From a bacterium (lineage in GTDB: Bacteria; Bdellovibrionota_C; UBA2361; SZUA-149; JAQTWB01), in the NCBI GenBank assembly GCA_028689495.1, contig JAQTWB010000002.1, positions 1 to 64,000 on the forward strand: a stretch of 64,000 bases of DNA, read 5' to 3'. The position numbers and the translations under genes were made by a program. Below are positions 1-8,005 of this stretch, in pieces. Position 1 is the stretch's first letter. Each line of letters opens with the position of its first letter. The notes below the pieces were generated by a model that had not been told where the DNA came from, ran no database searches, and saw only the letters and a list, made by a program, of their open reading frames with translations.

Positions 1-64
1 GGAGTTTGGCAAGCGTAGCTTGCTCATAGCCTAAAATTTCTCAAATTTTAGGCAAAGATAACCA

Positions 65-144
65 ATACCATTTCAGCTCTGGAAAAAGAGTGAAAAATCT
101 TTGATTTTTTCAGCTAAAAATTAAGACCATTTTTGAAACGGTAT
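65..144. repeat. 80-bp element bounded by ATACCrTTTCA inverted ends
   Basis: The left end ATACCATTTCA (65-75) pairs with the right end TGAAACGGTAT (134-144) with one mismatch. Between them is an AT-rich hairpin of the form GAAAAATC/GATTTTTTC. The right end carries the GACCATTTTTGAAACGGTATA box, which recurs near 12590, 14092 and, inverted, 24227. It looks like a small non-coding repeat, possibly a MITE-like remnant; no transposase is nearby. Confidence 0.5.
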
Positions 145-359
145 AGCTCAAAACTCAAGTCCAGGCAAAAAGTGAAACACGCTACAGGCCGACCGCACCA
201 AAGTTGTTTCGATCATCAGAATCAACCGTATCGTTCAAATTATTGTTGTTACCGTAGAGCGCGGGCCTTGCGTCCGCCCGGCTGTGATGAGGTTGTCGCT
301 GATGCACAAATTGTTTGACAACGGTCGTTGTGAGATCGATCGGCAATAATAATGCGTAT

Positions 360-394
360 GTTGTTTGGGCAGACACAAGGCCTGCCCAAACAAC
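360..394 (-). terminator. 13-bp stem hairpin downstream of the PAS gene
   Basis: GTTGTTTGGGCAG (360-372) and CTGCCCAAACAAC (382-394) form a perfect 13-bp stem with a 9-nt loop. It lies 37 bp beyond the stop of the last gene of the minus-strand signalling operon, where a terminator is expected. No clear U-tract follows on that strand, so it may instead be an mRNA-stabilising hairpin or a repeat. Confidence 0.4.
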
Positions 395-431
395 TGCCGA
401 ATTTATGTAAAACTTCCAAATTAGGCACAGC

Positions 432-1502
432 TCACTCGAACGCTTGCAGGGCAATCTGAATGCGCAAAATATAACGTTGAAAGTTAGCCGATATATCCTT
501 GGAACTTGATGCACAACTTTCTACCAGCAAATCTATATTGTGCTGCAAATCTTTCTCGTTACCTGCCCCACCACCTGCGACCTCGTTAATGAAAAATTTT
601 GTCATTTCCACCTTCAATTTCGAAGCCTGCACCGCAAACATGATTTCATTGAGATATTTTTTTAAAATCCTGGTCCTCTTGGTCATATCAACGTTACGAC
701 CACCAACCTCACCGTTACCACCTTTCTCCTGGATGCCCACAAGATTAAGGGCTCCAAGTGACATCTCACGTACCGAATCTGCTGTTTCAAGAATAGAACC
801 GGCCTTTTCAATAATGTCATTGTTAATTGGATAATAGGCGCTGACTTTGTCGCACAGCAGTGCCAATTGCTCGTCCAGGTTATGACACTTGTCGTATAAC
901 TCTTTAAGCTTGCCACTTGTAGCTTTGCTTCCATGCGCCACTACCAGTGACAATTCGTCACGCGCTTTCATTTCAGCGACCAAAGCGGTCGTCATGAACT
1001 CATCATAGTCAGCAAACCCGACACTCGTCAGCACCTCCAATAATTTGTCAGTACTTGCCGCTATTGCATCCTTACGTGAAGCACCAGATGCCTCCAGATT
1101 ATTCTCAAGCTCAAGCAAACTTTTATAAACACCCTGAACAGTGGTGAACAATTCACTACTTGGTTTCAAACGTATTGAGAGATAACCATCTCTACATGGC
1201 ATAAGAATCGCCAGTACCCAGTAATAACTACCATCCTTGGCTTTATTTTTGACATATCCGGAAACTGTCTTTCCCGCTTCAAGATAATCCCAAACCAGTT
1301 TGAACACACATCTTGGCACATCGGAATGACGTATAATGTTATGTGGTTTACCGACGAGTTCGGAAAACTCATACCCGGCAATCCGAGTAAAGACCTCATT
1401 CCCGTAAAGTATGATGCCCTTGGTATCGGTTGTTGAAAAAAACAGTTCATCAACCTTGAATTCTCTTTCGACATCGCGCTCGCCAGCAGATTCGTTCGCC
1501 AT
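432..1502 (-). CDS. PAS-domain signalling protein (Aer-like PAS)
   Basis: A 356-residue protein whose N-terminal third is a PAS fold of the aerotaxis (Aer) kind. The segments GYEFSELVGKPHNIIRHSD and KDGSYYWV match the PAS core and PAC strand of that family. The remaining 230 residues are mostly helical and I see neither a methyl-accepting signalling hairpin nor a kinase domain, so output is probably by protein-protein contact. There is no signal peptide or membrane segment. I start at the ATG at 1502, preceded by GTGAG; an upstream TTG at 1535 has no ribosome binding site. It is the last gene of a minus-strand operon after two roadblock proteins, an OmpA-like protein and a Ser/Thr kinase. Whether it binds haem or FAD cannot be told from sequence. 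Confidence 0.75.
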   Translation of the reverse strand: MANESAGERDVEREFKVDELFFSTTDTKGIILYGNEVFTRIAGYEFSELVGKPHNIIRHSDVPRCVFKLVWDYLEAGKTVSGYVKNKAKDGSYYWVLAILMPCRDGYLSIRLKPSSELFTTVQGVYKSLLELENNLEASGASRKDAIAASTDKLLEVLTSVGFADYDEFMTTALVAEMKARDELSLVVAHGSKATSGKLKELYDKCHNLDEQLALLCDKVSAYYPINNDIIEKAGSILETADSVREMSLGALNLVGIQEKGGNGEVGGRNVDMTKRTRILKKYLNEIMFAVQASKLKVEMTKFFINEVAGGGAGNEKDLQHNIDLLVESCASSSKDISANFQRYILRIQIALQAFE

Positions 1503-1583
1503 AATATTTCTCACTTCGATAAAAGTTTTGCTCAACAGGCAAGATTACACAACCTATCTCAGCCCAAATTAGTCCTATAATTT

Positions 1584-2018
1584 TCAGGATAATGTCTTAC
1601 TTAAATTGGTATTGGTTAACGAAAGAATTCCCACCTCAACTTCACCGAGAGAAAATAGTGCCACTTTCTTCATCGAACCCACCACGATTGTCTGTTGTAA
1701 AGGACCAAGATTCAGCGAATCACAAATCTTTCCAGCAGAGTTAATCGCCAACTGGGACATGGCCGCAAGACCTTCCAAATCATCCTGCACACCATGACTC
1801 TCTACCAGCAACCCCTCGTTCGAGATGAAACAGGCTATAATTCCAGGCCTCTTGGAGATATCTTCTACAAGGCGGTGCAACGCCAAAAAGAACGCATCCT
1901 TTGACTCCTTGAGTAGCGGAGTAACGGATGCCCCTTCCTTCGCAACAACATAGGTATGCTGTTGATATTGGCCCTTGAGCTGATTAATAATTTCTAACTG
2001 TCCGGCAAGCCAATGCAT
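1584..2018 (-). CDS. Roadblock/LC7-like protein (first of pair)
   Basis: A 144-residue protein with the roadblock/LC7 pattern: a helix, then strand segments such as GIIACFISNEGLLVESHG, a long helix around LEGLAAMSQLAINSAGKI, and strands through TIVVGSMKKVALFSLGEVEVGIL. Family members (MglB and relatives) are dimeric regulators or scaffolds of small Ras-like GTPases. It has a strong GGAGG six bases before the ATG. It lies 72 bp after the second roadblock gene, which is a clearer family match. No MglA-like GTPase is encoded nearby, so the partner must be elsewhere or absent. Family assignment is by fold pattern only. Confidence 0.65.
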   Translation of the reverse strand: MHWLAGQLEIINQLKGQYQQHTYVVAKEGASVTPLLKESKDAFFLALHRLVEDISKRPGIIACFISNEGLLVESHGVQDDLEGLAAMSQLAINSAGKICDSLNLGPLQQTIVVGSMKKVALFSLGEVEVGILSLTNTNLSKTLS

Positions 2019-2090
2019 ATTGCCTCCATAGCGGCAGGTTCATCGTTTATCTCAGGTTGAAGATGAACATCACCTTTCTGTCTTTCTTGT

Positions 2091-2471
2091 CTACTGGAAT
2101 AATGGAATTAACTCCGCAATTGTTTGCTTCACTTCAAAACGCACAGCACCCAGCATGACGGAGCTGTCTGCCGTTACAGTAAGAATAAACCCGGCGCCGA
2201 AAGATGTCACGATGATCAAACCTTCTTTGTTCTCGGCAATCAGAATGTTGGTGTCGCCCTGTTTTAACTGCTTAGAACCCCGAACTGCTGAACCGTACAT
2301 GATTTGAACTGCCGCACCGAGCGCATCCACATCAATATCGAAGTCTCTTCTGACGTGAGTCACAAACCCGTCAGCATCAACAATTGCCGAAGATGTAACG
2401 CCTCGAAGCAATGTTAACCCAGCAAGCAACTCTTCAATCTTCTCGTTTTTTTCTGTTCTTGATAATGACAT
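2091..2471 (-). CDS. Roadblock/LC7 domain protein (MglB-like)
   Basis: A 126-residue single-domain protein. It shows the classic roadblock order: N-terminal helix with EELLAGLTLLRGVTSSAIVD, the strand and turn DADGFVTHV, a central helix rich in small residues, and the strand pair TNILIAENKEGLIIVTSFG followed by a C-terminal helix. In characterised systems such proteins regulate or bind small GTPases that set polarity or motility. The start is supported by GAGGAG eight bases upstream of the ATG. It lies between the OmpA-like gene and the second roadblock gene on the same strand, so co-transcription is likely. Confidence 0.8.
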   Translation of the reverse strand: MSLSRTEKNEKIEELLAGLTLLRGVTSSAIVDADGFVTHVRRDFDIDVDALGAAVQIMYGSAVRGSKQLKQGDTNILIAENKEGLIIVTSFGAGFILTVTADSSVMLGAVRFEVKQTIAELIPLFQ

Positions 2472-2511
2472 AGCGATTTCTCCTCATCCTTATTGTTAAA
2501 TCAACCAAATA

Positions 2512-3609
2512 CTAACCTCTACAATACACCGTTACCTTTCTCTCTTGTCTTCTATCTATTGCGCGATTCTCTCGGGCACGATGATGTTCGATTGCCGCCT
2601 TCTCTTCACCAGAACTCATCGTCACAATTTTCGATTCGGAAATCCCATGCTCCAACAATAGCTTGAGCACACTCTCGGCGCGTCCGGCACCCAGGCGCTT
2701 ATTATAAGAGCTTGGACCGATATCACAGGTCTGCCCTTCTATAATGATTTTCCCACTACAACTCTCTACCTTACCAAGCTGTTGCCGATAGTTCTCGGCA
2801 GATTGGCCCGTTAACTTAAACTGATTGAACGAGAAGAACACCTCAAACAATATTTTCTCATCGTTGCCCGGAAGATTACTATCTTGTACGACTTGATTAT
2901 CGAAACTTGGTTCCAGGGTGACTTCTCTTACACTATCAGTCACAGAAGCGACTTCTGCCTCTGATTCAATTGGCTCACTTTCACCAGTCGCTATTGGCGG
3001 GATAATTTCGAGTTTGCTTTTCATTTCCGTATCAACGAGTTCTGAAACAGGAAAATCTGAATCATCACTTTCGACGGCAATTGTTTTTGTTACAATTCCA
3101 TCTACCGCTTCTACTGAAGAATACTCCCCTGATGAGTCTTCCGTTGATGAATTTTCAGCAATTGGCAGCTTGTCAGAAGCTTTTGCCAAAATCTCTTCAG
3201 CATCTGCACCGTAAAGTTCAGTCAGGTCATTTTTCACTTCCGCCTCAACCCTCTGACGCAAATTCTCCCGATTTTTCTTATCACCGACTAGAACTTCTTC
3301 CCCTTGTTTCGATGTCTGCTCGCTTGGAGCATTGCTCTTAGCCAACAAATCATCGTTGAGAGCCGGCTTCGAACCGCTTGTGACATTTCTCCCATTTGCT
3401 AACAAGACAACCACAAAGACAAAAGATATCAATAGAATCAACCCACCAACAATTATGATTCGTGTTCTCGAACTTCCAGCAATGCCTGTTCTTTGCAAAG
3501 CAGGCGGAGACACAGGCGCTACCAGTGTTGCATCAGCACCACCCTCTAATTCCATCGGACTGGTAACAGTACCAATGCCATCCAGTGCATCGTGATCAAG
3601 GTAACTCAT
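2512..3609 (-). CDS. Membrane-anchored OmpA-like peptidoglycan-binding protein
   Basis: A 365-residue protein in three parts: about 48 soluble residues, one hydrophobic span around residues 50-72 (IIIVGGLILLISFVFVVVLL), a long acidic Ser/Glu-rich linker, and a C-terminal OmpA-like domain from about residue 250. That domain keeps the family pattern (IIIEGQTCD, the RAESVLKLLLEHGI helix, final ENRAIDRRQERKV), although the usual GHTD is replaced by EGQTCD. The single N-terminal span suggests an inner-membrane protein with its cytoplasmic tail near the kinase and its OmpA domain reaching toward murein, like MotB-type proteins. It follows the kinase gene by 11 bp, and GTGAG precedes the ATG. Such proteins are plausible kinase substrates; that is inference. 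Confidence 0.75.
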   Translation of the reverse strand: MSYLDHDALDGIGTVTSPMELEGGADATLVAPVSPPALQRTGIAGSSRTRIIIVGGLILLISFVFVVVLLANGRNVTSGSKPALNDDLLAKSNAPSEQTSKQGEEVLVGDKKNRENLRQRVEAEVKNDLTELYGADAEEILAKASDKLPIAENSSTEDSSGEYSSVEAVDGIVTKTIAVESDDSDFPVSELVDTEMKSKLEIIPPIATGESEPIESEAEVASVTDSVREVTLEPSFDNQVVQDSNLPGNDEKILFEVFFSFNQFKLTGQSAENYRQQLGKVESCSGKIIIEGQTCDIGPSSYNKRLGAGRAESVLKLLLEHGISESKIVTMSSGEEKAAIEHHRARENRAIDRRQERKVTVYCRG

Positions 3610-3620
3610 AACTCACAATT

Positions 3621-5996
3621 CTATTTAATGTCCTGCACGCAGCGGAAACCGATATACGGATAGGACTTCTTGTTCCACACAGCAATCCGAGCAATTTTTC
3701 CATCATCATCAACACATCTATGTTGAAACGAACCACCAAATACCCAAACATGATCCTTTTCACGCGGTGAATTTACCTCTGAAAGTTCAGTCCACTCCCA
3801 GACATTGCCTAGCAAATCCATACATCCCGCCTTGCTGGCACCGGTTGAATACTGACTTACCGGGCAGGTGCCCTTCACTCCCTCTCGCGGCTGATGACAT
3901 AAGCTCACATTGAATTCATTACCCCAAGGATAAGCCCGACCGTCCGGACTACGAGCAAGCAATTCCCATTCACTTGAAGTTGGCAATCGACAACCCTTCC
4001 AGTCAGCATATTTCCTGGCATTATCAATTGTCAGATCAACAATTGGATGTTTCTCCATTCCACGTGGTGGTTTGTTGGCAATCCACGAAGGAGGAGAAAT
4101 GCTTTTTGTTGCAGCGAGGTACTCGGCATACTGCGCGTTGGTCACCAGTGTAATATCAACCAGCAAATCAGGAATACTAATGAGTCCATTGTAATGAGAC
4201 TCAAACTCACAACCGGATACCAAAACCATACCACCAGGGATTTTTATATTGGCAAGTCGTTTTGCTCTTTTATCAGCTTCAACAATCTGCTCTATCTGCC
4301 GATGCAGCTCATCGGGAATAACAAATGATGTTTTTGTCTGCAGTATCTTGTTCGCCAAAGCAATCATCTGAGCACTGTCAGGCTTTCTATCGAGAACTTC
4401 GCGAAGCCCCTTAATTGCCGAAGCGATATCACCCTTGTCGACCAGCAATTCCAGTTGTTCAATCGTCGCATCAATCTGTTGAGTCTTTTCTTGTATGGAA
4501 GGTTTATCCTTGTATCGGGACTGAAAAGTTCTCTTATCCGCGGCACCAACTACATCTTTTGTCAGCCTAACTCTATCCTCACCGACATCTGTTTGCACTT
4601 TTACCTTACGTTCTGAGTCAGTGTTCCCCGCGTTCGGCGCGGCAGATTGAGGTTTTCCGGTCTCATTGTTTAGCGAATTAACATCTTTATCTTTCCCAAG
4701 AGCCGTTTTTGTTTTAGTCACTTCTTGACTATCGATCGACTTTCCTACCGAGACAGATATGTTCTCTTGATGCTGGATATCAATTGAAGCTGCATCAACG
4801 GACAGCGCTTCAACACTAACCTGTGGAGAAGGTTGCAACTCCGATTCCGACAGCTGTAAAATGCGATCAATCTCATCAATGACCAGGTACGCTGTTTTTG
4901 GGCGAACTTCCCGATCTTTGGAAAGCATTCGCATGATCAACGCTTCAACTACCTCCGGTATTTGCTTGTCTGGGACACGAACATTCAATGGTTCAGGTGT
5001 CTTGAAAAGATGAGAAATCAAACACTGCAAATCATGCACTGTCTCGAACAACGGGAATCCCGACAGCAACTCATAACCGATCGCACCGACGCTGTAGATA
5101 TCGCTTCGAGCGTCAAGGCAATCATCATTTATATGCTCCGGCGACATATACTGAGGTGAGCCCACGATAGCTCCGTGGAGCGTTATCGCGGTCATTGTGT
5201 TGTGCAAGGGATCGATAATCTTGGCAACACCAAAATCAAGCACTTTCACAAAATCACTATTAACACCGACTTTTGTTAAAAAGATGTTCCCAGGCTTTAT
5301 GTCGCGATGAATTATTCCAAGCTCATGAGCCTCTCCCAAAGACGCCAGTATCTGCCTTAGAATCTTTAAACATCTCCGCCAAGGGATTGGCCCATCACGG
5401 AGCAACTCTTCAAGAGTCACCCCATCAAGATATTCCATCACGAGGAACAGCAAACCCTCGCTGGCCTGACCAAAGTCATGCATCACGATAGTATTGGGGT
5501 GACGAAGGCGGCTAATCGCCTGTGCTTCCAGAGTGAAGCGATGGCGTAAATTCTGTCCGAACCCATCTACCTCTTGCATTACCTTAATCGCCACATGGCG
5601 ATTAACGACAATCTGCAGACCTTCATAGACCGAACCCATGCCGCCTTCACCGATCTTCCGCAAAATTTTGTAGCGCTCGAGAAACAGGGTTCCCGTTAAT
5701 GAATCATCTTTTAGCGAACCATTCAGTGGACGACGGACATGTGACTTGGGCAGAATCTGACTCTGATTCTGAAATAGTTCCTCAACTGCTCCTTCGTTCC
5801 TCGACAACAAGCTCTCTTTGACTTGTGCGTTGAGCTTGATTTCCCTGGTGTCATTACTTGGCCCACCTGTTACAGATATCTTGCTGCCTTTTACTTCAGG
5901 TATTTTATAGTCCTGGCTAGCAATGGGCGCACCTCTATCTGTTCGCCGTGTCTTTTGCGGCGATTTCTTAGCGGTGATTTTTTTCCAAATTGACAT
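3621..5996 (-). CDS. Ser/Thr protein kinase with C-terminal SUMF1/FGE-like domain
   Basis: A 791-residue protein. After a basic, disordered N-terminus comes a Hanks-type kinase: glycine loop GEGGMGSV (about 116-123), VAIK lysine at about 138, HRD aspartate at about 232 and DFG aspartate at about 254, all present. A long polar linker and a short TPR-like helical stretch lead to a formylglycine-generating-enzyme/sulfatase-modifying-factor fold from about residue 585 (GGMVLVSG, LPTSSEWELLAR, GNVWEWT, IGFRC). The first of the two FGE active-site cysteines appears absent (GGSFQHRC), so this domain is probably binding rather than catalytic. No membrane span is seen. I prefer the ATG at 5996; an in-frame TTG at 6047 lacks a good ribosome binding site. 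First gene of the operon. Confidence 0.85.
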   Translation of the reverse strand: MSIWKKITAKKSPQKTRRTDRGAPIASQDYKIPEVKGSKISVTGGPSNDTREIKLNAQVKESLLSRNEGAVEELFQNQSQILPKSHVRRPLNGSLKDDSLTGTLFLERYKILRKIGEGGMGSVYEGLQIVVNRHVAIKVMQEVDGFGQNLRHRFTLEAQAISRLRHPNTIVMHDFGQASEGLLFLVMEYLDGVTLEELLRDGPIPWRRCLKILRQILASLGEAHELGIIHRDIKPGNIFLTKVGVNSDFVKVLDFGVAKIIDPLHNTMTAITLHGAIVGSPQYMSPEHINDDCLDARSDIYSVGAIGYELLSGFPLFETVHDLQCLISHLFKTPEPLNVRVPDKQIPEVVEALIMRMLSKDREVRPKTAYLVIDEIDRILQLSESELQPSPQVSVEALSVDAASIDIQHQENISVSVGKSIDSQEVTKTKTALGKDKDVNSLNNETGKPQSAAPNAGNTDSERKVKVQTDVGEDRVRLTKDVVGAADKRTFQSRYKDKPSIQEKTQQIDATIEQLELLVDKGDIASAIKGLREVLDRKPDSAQMIALANKILQTKTSFVIPDELHRQIEQIVEADKRAKRLANIKIPGGMVLVSGCEFESHYNGLISIPDLLVDITLVTNAQYAEYLAATKSISPPSWIANKPPRGMEKHPIVDLTIDNARKYADWKGCRLPTSSEWELLARSPDGRAYPWGNEFNVSLCHQPREGVKGTCPVSQYSTGASKAGCMDLLGNVWEWTELSEVNSPREKDHVWVFGGSFQHRCVDDDGKIARIAVWNKKSYPYIGFRCVQDIK

Positions 5997-6329
5997 CGCC
6001 TGCCTAGAAACCCAAAACCTGTCATTAAGTGTCGCGAAACATCCCAACCAAAGGCATACGGAGTCCCCCTACTGCCACTGCCCAGTGAGTCCTTCGACCA
6101 AACCACAAATTATCTTGAGTCCTGAATACATCTCTTTATTCAGCTAGCTGCATGCATTAGTAACCATTTGATTTAATTGGATTAAAGGCCCAGTATATAC
6201 TGCTCACACTTTAATTTTTCCGGTCCAGAACACCTCAATCCCGAGCAGTATATTTGGAGCTGCGGAGCAGCGACCAGATAACCATTATTCCCCTCCCGCT
6301 AACGTTAGTGCCGATCAGAATCGGGAGGG
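5997..6329. other. Intergenic region between kinase and MFS genes
   Basis: It contains one copy of the ATACTGCTC/GAGCAGTAT repeat (6195-6310) and nothing else I can support. The upstream control region of the signalling operon should lie near 6000-6180; I see no strong promoter match there. Confidence 0.6.
6195..6310 (-). repeat. ATACTGCTC/GAGCAGTAT repeat, copy 1
   Basis: ATACTGCTC and GAGCAGTAT bracket about 35 bp, followed by a GCTGC/GCAGC hairpin and CCAGATAAC. The same order, inverted, is found at 24370-24459, and a shortened version at 13940-14003. Here an extra CATTATTCCCCTCCCGCT sits between GATAAC and AACGTTAGT, flanked by AAC on both sides; copy 2 reads straight through GATAACGTTAGT. 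Confidence 0.75.
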
Positions 6330-7628
6330 CTATATTGAACTTCCGACTGGCTTACGCATGTCGGAGCCTGTCGCCAAATCATCGTAATCCAAAATTCCTT
6401 CATCTCCCTCGACAAAGTTCAGATCCTTGCCAAAGGTTTCGCTCAAACACCAAAGTGCCAGCAATGAAGCTATTAGCACAATGAGACAAACAACTTCGGC
6501 ACTGCCGATTACACCAATTAAAGGCTTTAAATAATTAAATAGCAGCGTCATCAGCACAACTGTTCCACGGACAAAATTAGGCACCGTTGTTGTAACAGTC
6601 GCGCGCAAATTTGTACCGAACTGTTCCGCTGCTGCCGTAACAAACACCGCCCAATAGCCAGCAAAAAAACCAATCATCGCCAAGCCGCCATAAAATACTT
6701 CGGCAGAAATACCGCCAGCATTGAGTAACGCCAACGACAACCCGCAAGTAAGCAACATAAATGTCAAAATGGTTTTTTTCCGACTTCGCCAAATCTGGCT
6801 GACAAGGCCACTTGCGAAATCCCCTGTGGTAATTCCAAAGTAGCAAAACAGAACCGCCGTTGAGACTTTGATTTCTCCAACAACACCAAGCGCCAATGAT
6901 ATTTCCGGACTGAAGGTAACAATAATCCCAACGACGAACCATATGGGAATACCAATGACTATGCTGCTCAAATAACGCAAAAACCGCTCTCCTGAGCTAA
7001 ACAGAAGTCTGATGTCACCACATCTAACACCCTCCTGCCTCTGAATCGACTCAAATAAACCGCTCTCTGAAACTGAGACACGTAGTAAAAGCAATCCCAG
7101 ACCCATCACACCGCCAATGATATAAGCGGTAGACCATGAAAACATATCACCCACCAGACCAGCAACAACTGCCCCCGAGACACCAATAGTCGCGACTATT
7201 GTCGTGCCGTAACCTCGAGTCTCTTTCGGCATTAGCTCACTGACAAGTGTTATCCCGGCACCAATTTCTCCGGCAAGCCCCATCCCGGCCAGAAACCGCA
7301 GCACGGCATATTGAGGAACCGAAGTAACAAAAGCATTGGCGATATTGGCAAAGGAATATAAAAGGATCGAACCAAAAAGCACCTGGAGGCGGCCACGCTT
7401 ATCACCCCAAACACCCCAAAGTATCCCACCCACCAACATCCCGATCATCTGCATATTCAATAACAGCACACCATCGGAAAGCAGCTTATCACCAGTTACC
7501 CCAAGGGACTTCAAGCTTGCGACACGAAGAATACTGAAAAGCACAAGATCGTAGACATCAACAAAATACCCAAGGGCGGCGACCAGTATGGCGATATTTG
7601 TTTTCTGCCTGGTTGTAAGGTTAGACAT
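6330..7628 (-). CDS. Major facilitator superfamily transporter
   Basis: A 432-residue integral membrane protein with about 12 hydrophobic spans. The loop after span 2 reads GVWGDKRGR, the MFS signature (GxxxDxxGR). The first span carries DVYDLVLF, resembling the acidic first span of the metabolite:proton symporter branch (sugar, aromatic-acid and dicarboxylate carriers). RFLAGMGLAGEIGAG after span 4 and LMPKETRGYG fit the same group. Substrate cannot be assigned. I start at the ATG at 7628; a TTG at 7649 is in frame and neither has a clear ribosome binding site. Upstream sequence carries a 14-bp tandem repeat. It stands alone, with a tRNA gene upstream. Confidence 0.85.
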   Translation of the reverse strand: MSNLTTRQKTNIAILVAALGYFVDVYDLVLFSILRVASLKSLGVTGDKLLSDGVLLLNMQMIGMLVGGILWGVWGDKRGRLQVLFGSILLYSFANIANAFVTSVPQYAVLRFLAGMGLAGEIGAGITLVSELMPKETRGYGTTIVATIGVSGAVVAGLVGDMFSWSTAYIIGGVMGLGLLLLRVSVSESGLFESIQRQEGVRCGDIRLLFSSGERFLRYLSSIVIGIPIWFVVGIIVTFSPEISLALGVVGEIKVSTAVLFCYFGITTGDFASGLVSQIWRSRKKTILTFMLLTCGLSLALLNAGGISAEVFYGGLAMIGFFAGYWAVFVTAAAEQFGTNLRATVTTTVPNFVRGTVVLMTLLFNYLKPLIGVIGSAEVVCLIVLIASLLALWCLSETFGKDLNFVEGDEGILDYDDLATGSDMRKPVGSSI

Positions 7629-7662
7629 GATGGAATCAACTAAAATCAAAATTCACACAATA

Positions 7663-7690
7663 GAAATCACACGGAGGAAATCACACGGAG
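7663..7690. repeat. 14-bp exact tandem repeat upstream of the MFS gene
   Basis: GAAATCACACGGAG occurs twice back to back (7663-7676 and 7677-7690), followed by GAAA. It lies 35-62 bp upstream of the chosen start of the MFS gene, where a regulator binding site or promoter would be. Function unknown. Confidence 0.7.
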
Positions 7691-7847
7691 GAAAAATACA
7701 AATGTGATTCTACTAAACGTACGGGGAATTTACAGCCAACTCGTGTATTGCCACACATCAGGGCCGGCAGGATGAATAACATCAAACGAGATGAGGCGAA
7801 AAACCAATCCCGCCCAACATTTCGCAGCTATTGAATGGTGTTTTATA

Positions 7848-7933
7848 TGCCCAGAGCGAGACTCGAACTCGCACGTCGCTTTCGCAACTCAGGATTTTAA
7901 GTCCTGTGTGTCTACCGATTCCACCATCCGGGC
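7848..7933 (-). tRNA. tRNA-Leu (anticodon UAA)
   Basis: Read on the minus strand, the 86-nt gene has acceptor stem GCCCGGA pairing with TCTGGGC (one G-U), discriminator A, D-loop with GGTAGACAC, an anticodon stem AGGAC/GTCCT-type hairpin whose loop holds TAA, a long class II variable arm (TGCGAAAGCGACGTG) and the T-arm GAGTTCGAGTCTC. These features identify leucine. The CCA end is not encoded. A TATATT hexamer 24-29 bases before the 5' end could be the -10 box, but no good -35 is visible. Confidence 0.95.
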
Positions 7934-8005
7934 TAAAAAAGATGGAGAGAGTGGGAAATATACCGCTACCCCCTAGTGAGACCTCCCTATATCAGCTTCA
8001 CCTGT

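Larger units (their letters stand above)
1..431. other. Intergenic region with several hairpins
   Basis: No convincing gene is present. The stretch holds a run of palindromes: GCAAGC/GCTTGC (9-23), an 11-bp stem built on GCCTAAAATTT (29-53), an inverted-repeat-bounded element (65-144, listed separately) and a 13-bp perfect stem at 360-394. Short reading frames here have no ribosome binding site and consist largely of the palindromes, so I do not call them genes. Confidence 0.7.

Noticed and set aside
133-318. Short plus-strand frame in the first intergenic region
   Set aside because: It begins in the TGAAACGGTAT repeat end, has no ribosome binding site, and is made of Arg/Cys/Tyr-rich sequence from palindromes.
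360-394. Perfect palindrome considered as an integron attC site
   Set aside because: It lacks the RYYYAAC and GTTRRRY end boxes in the right orientation and no integrase is present.
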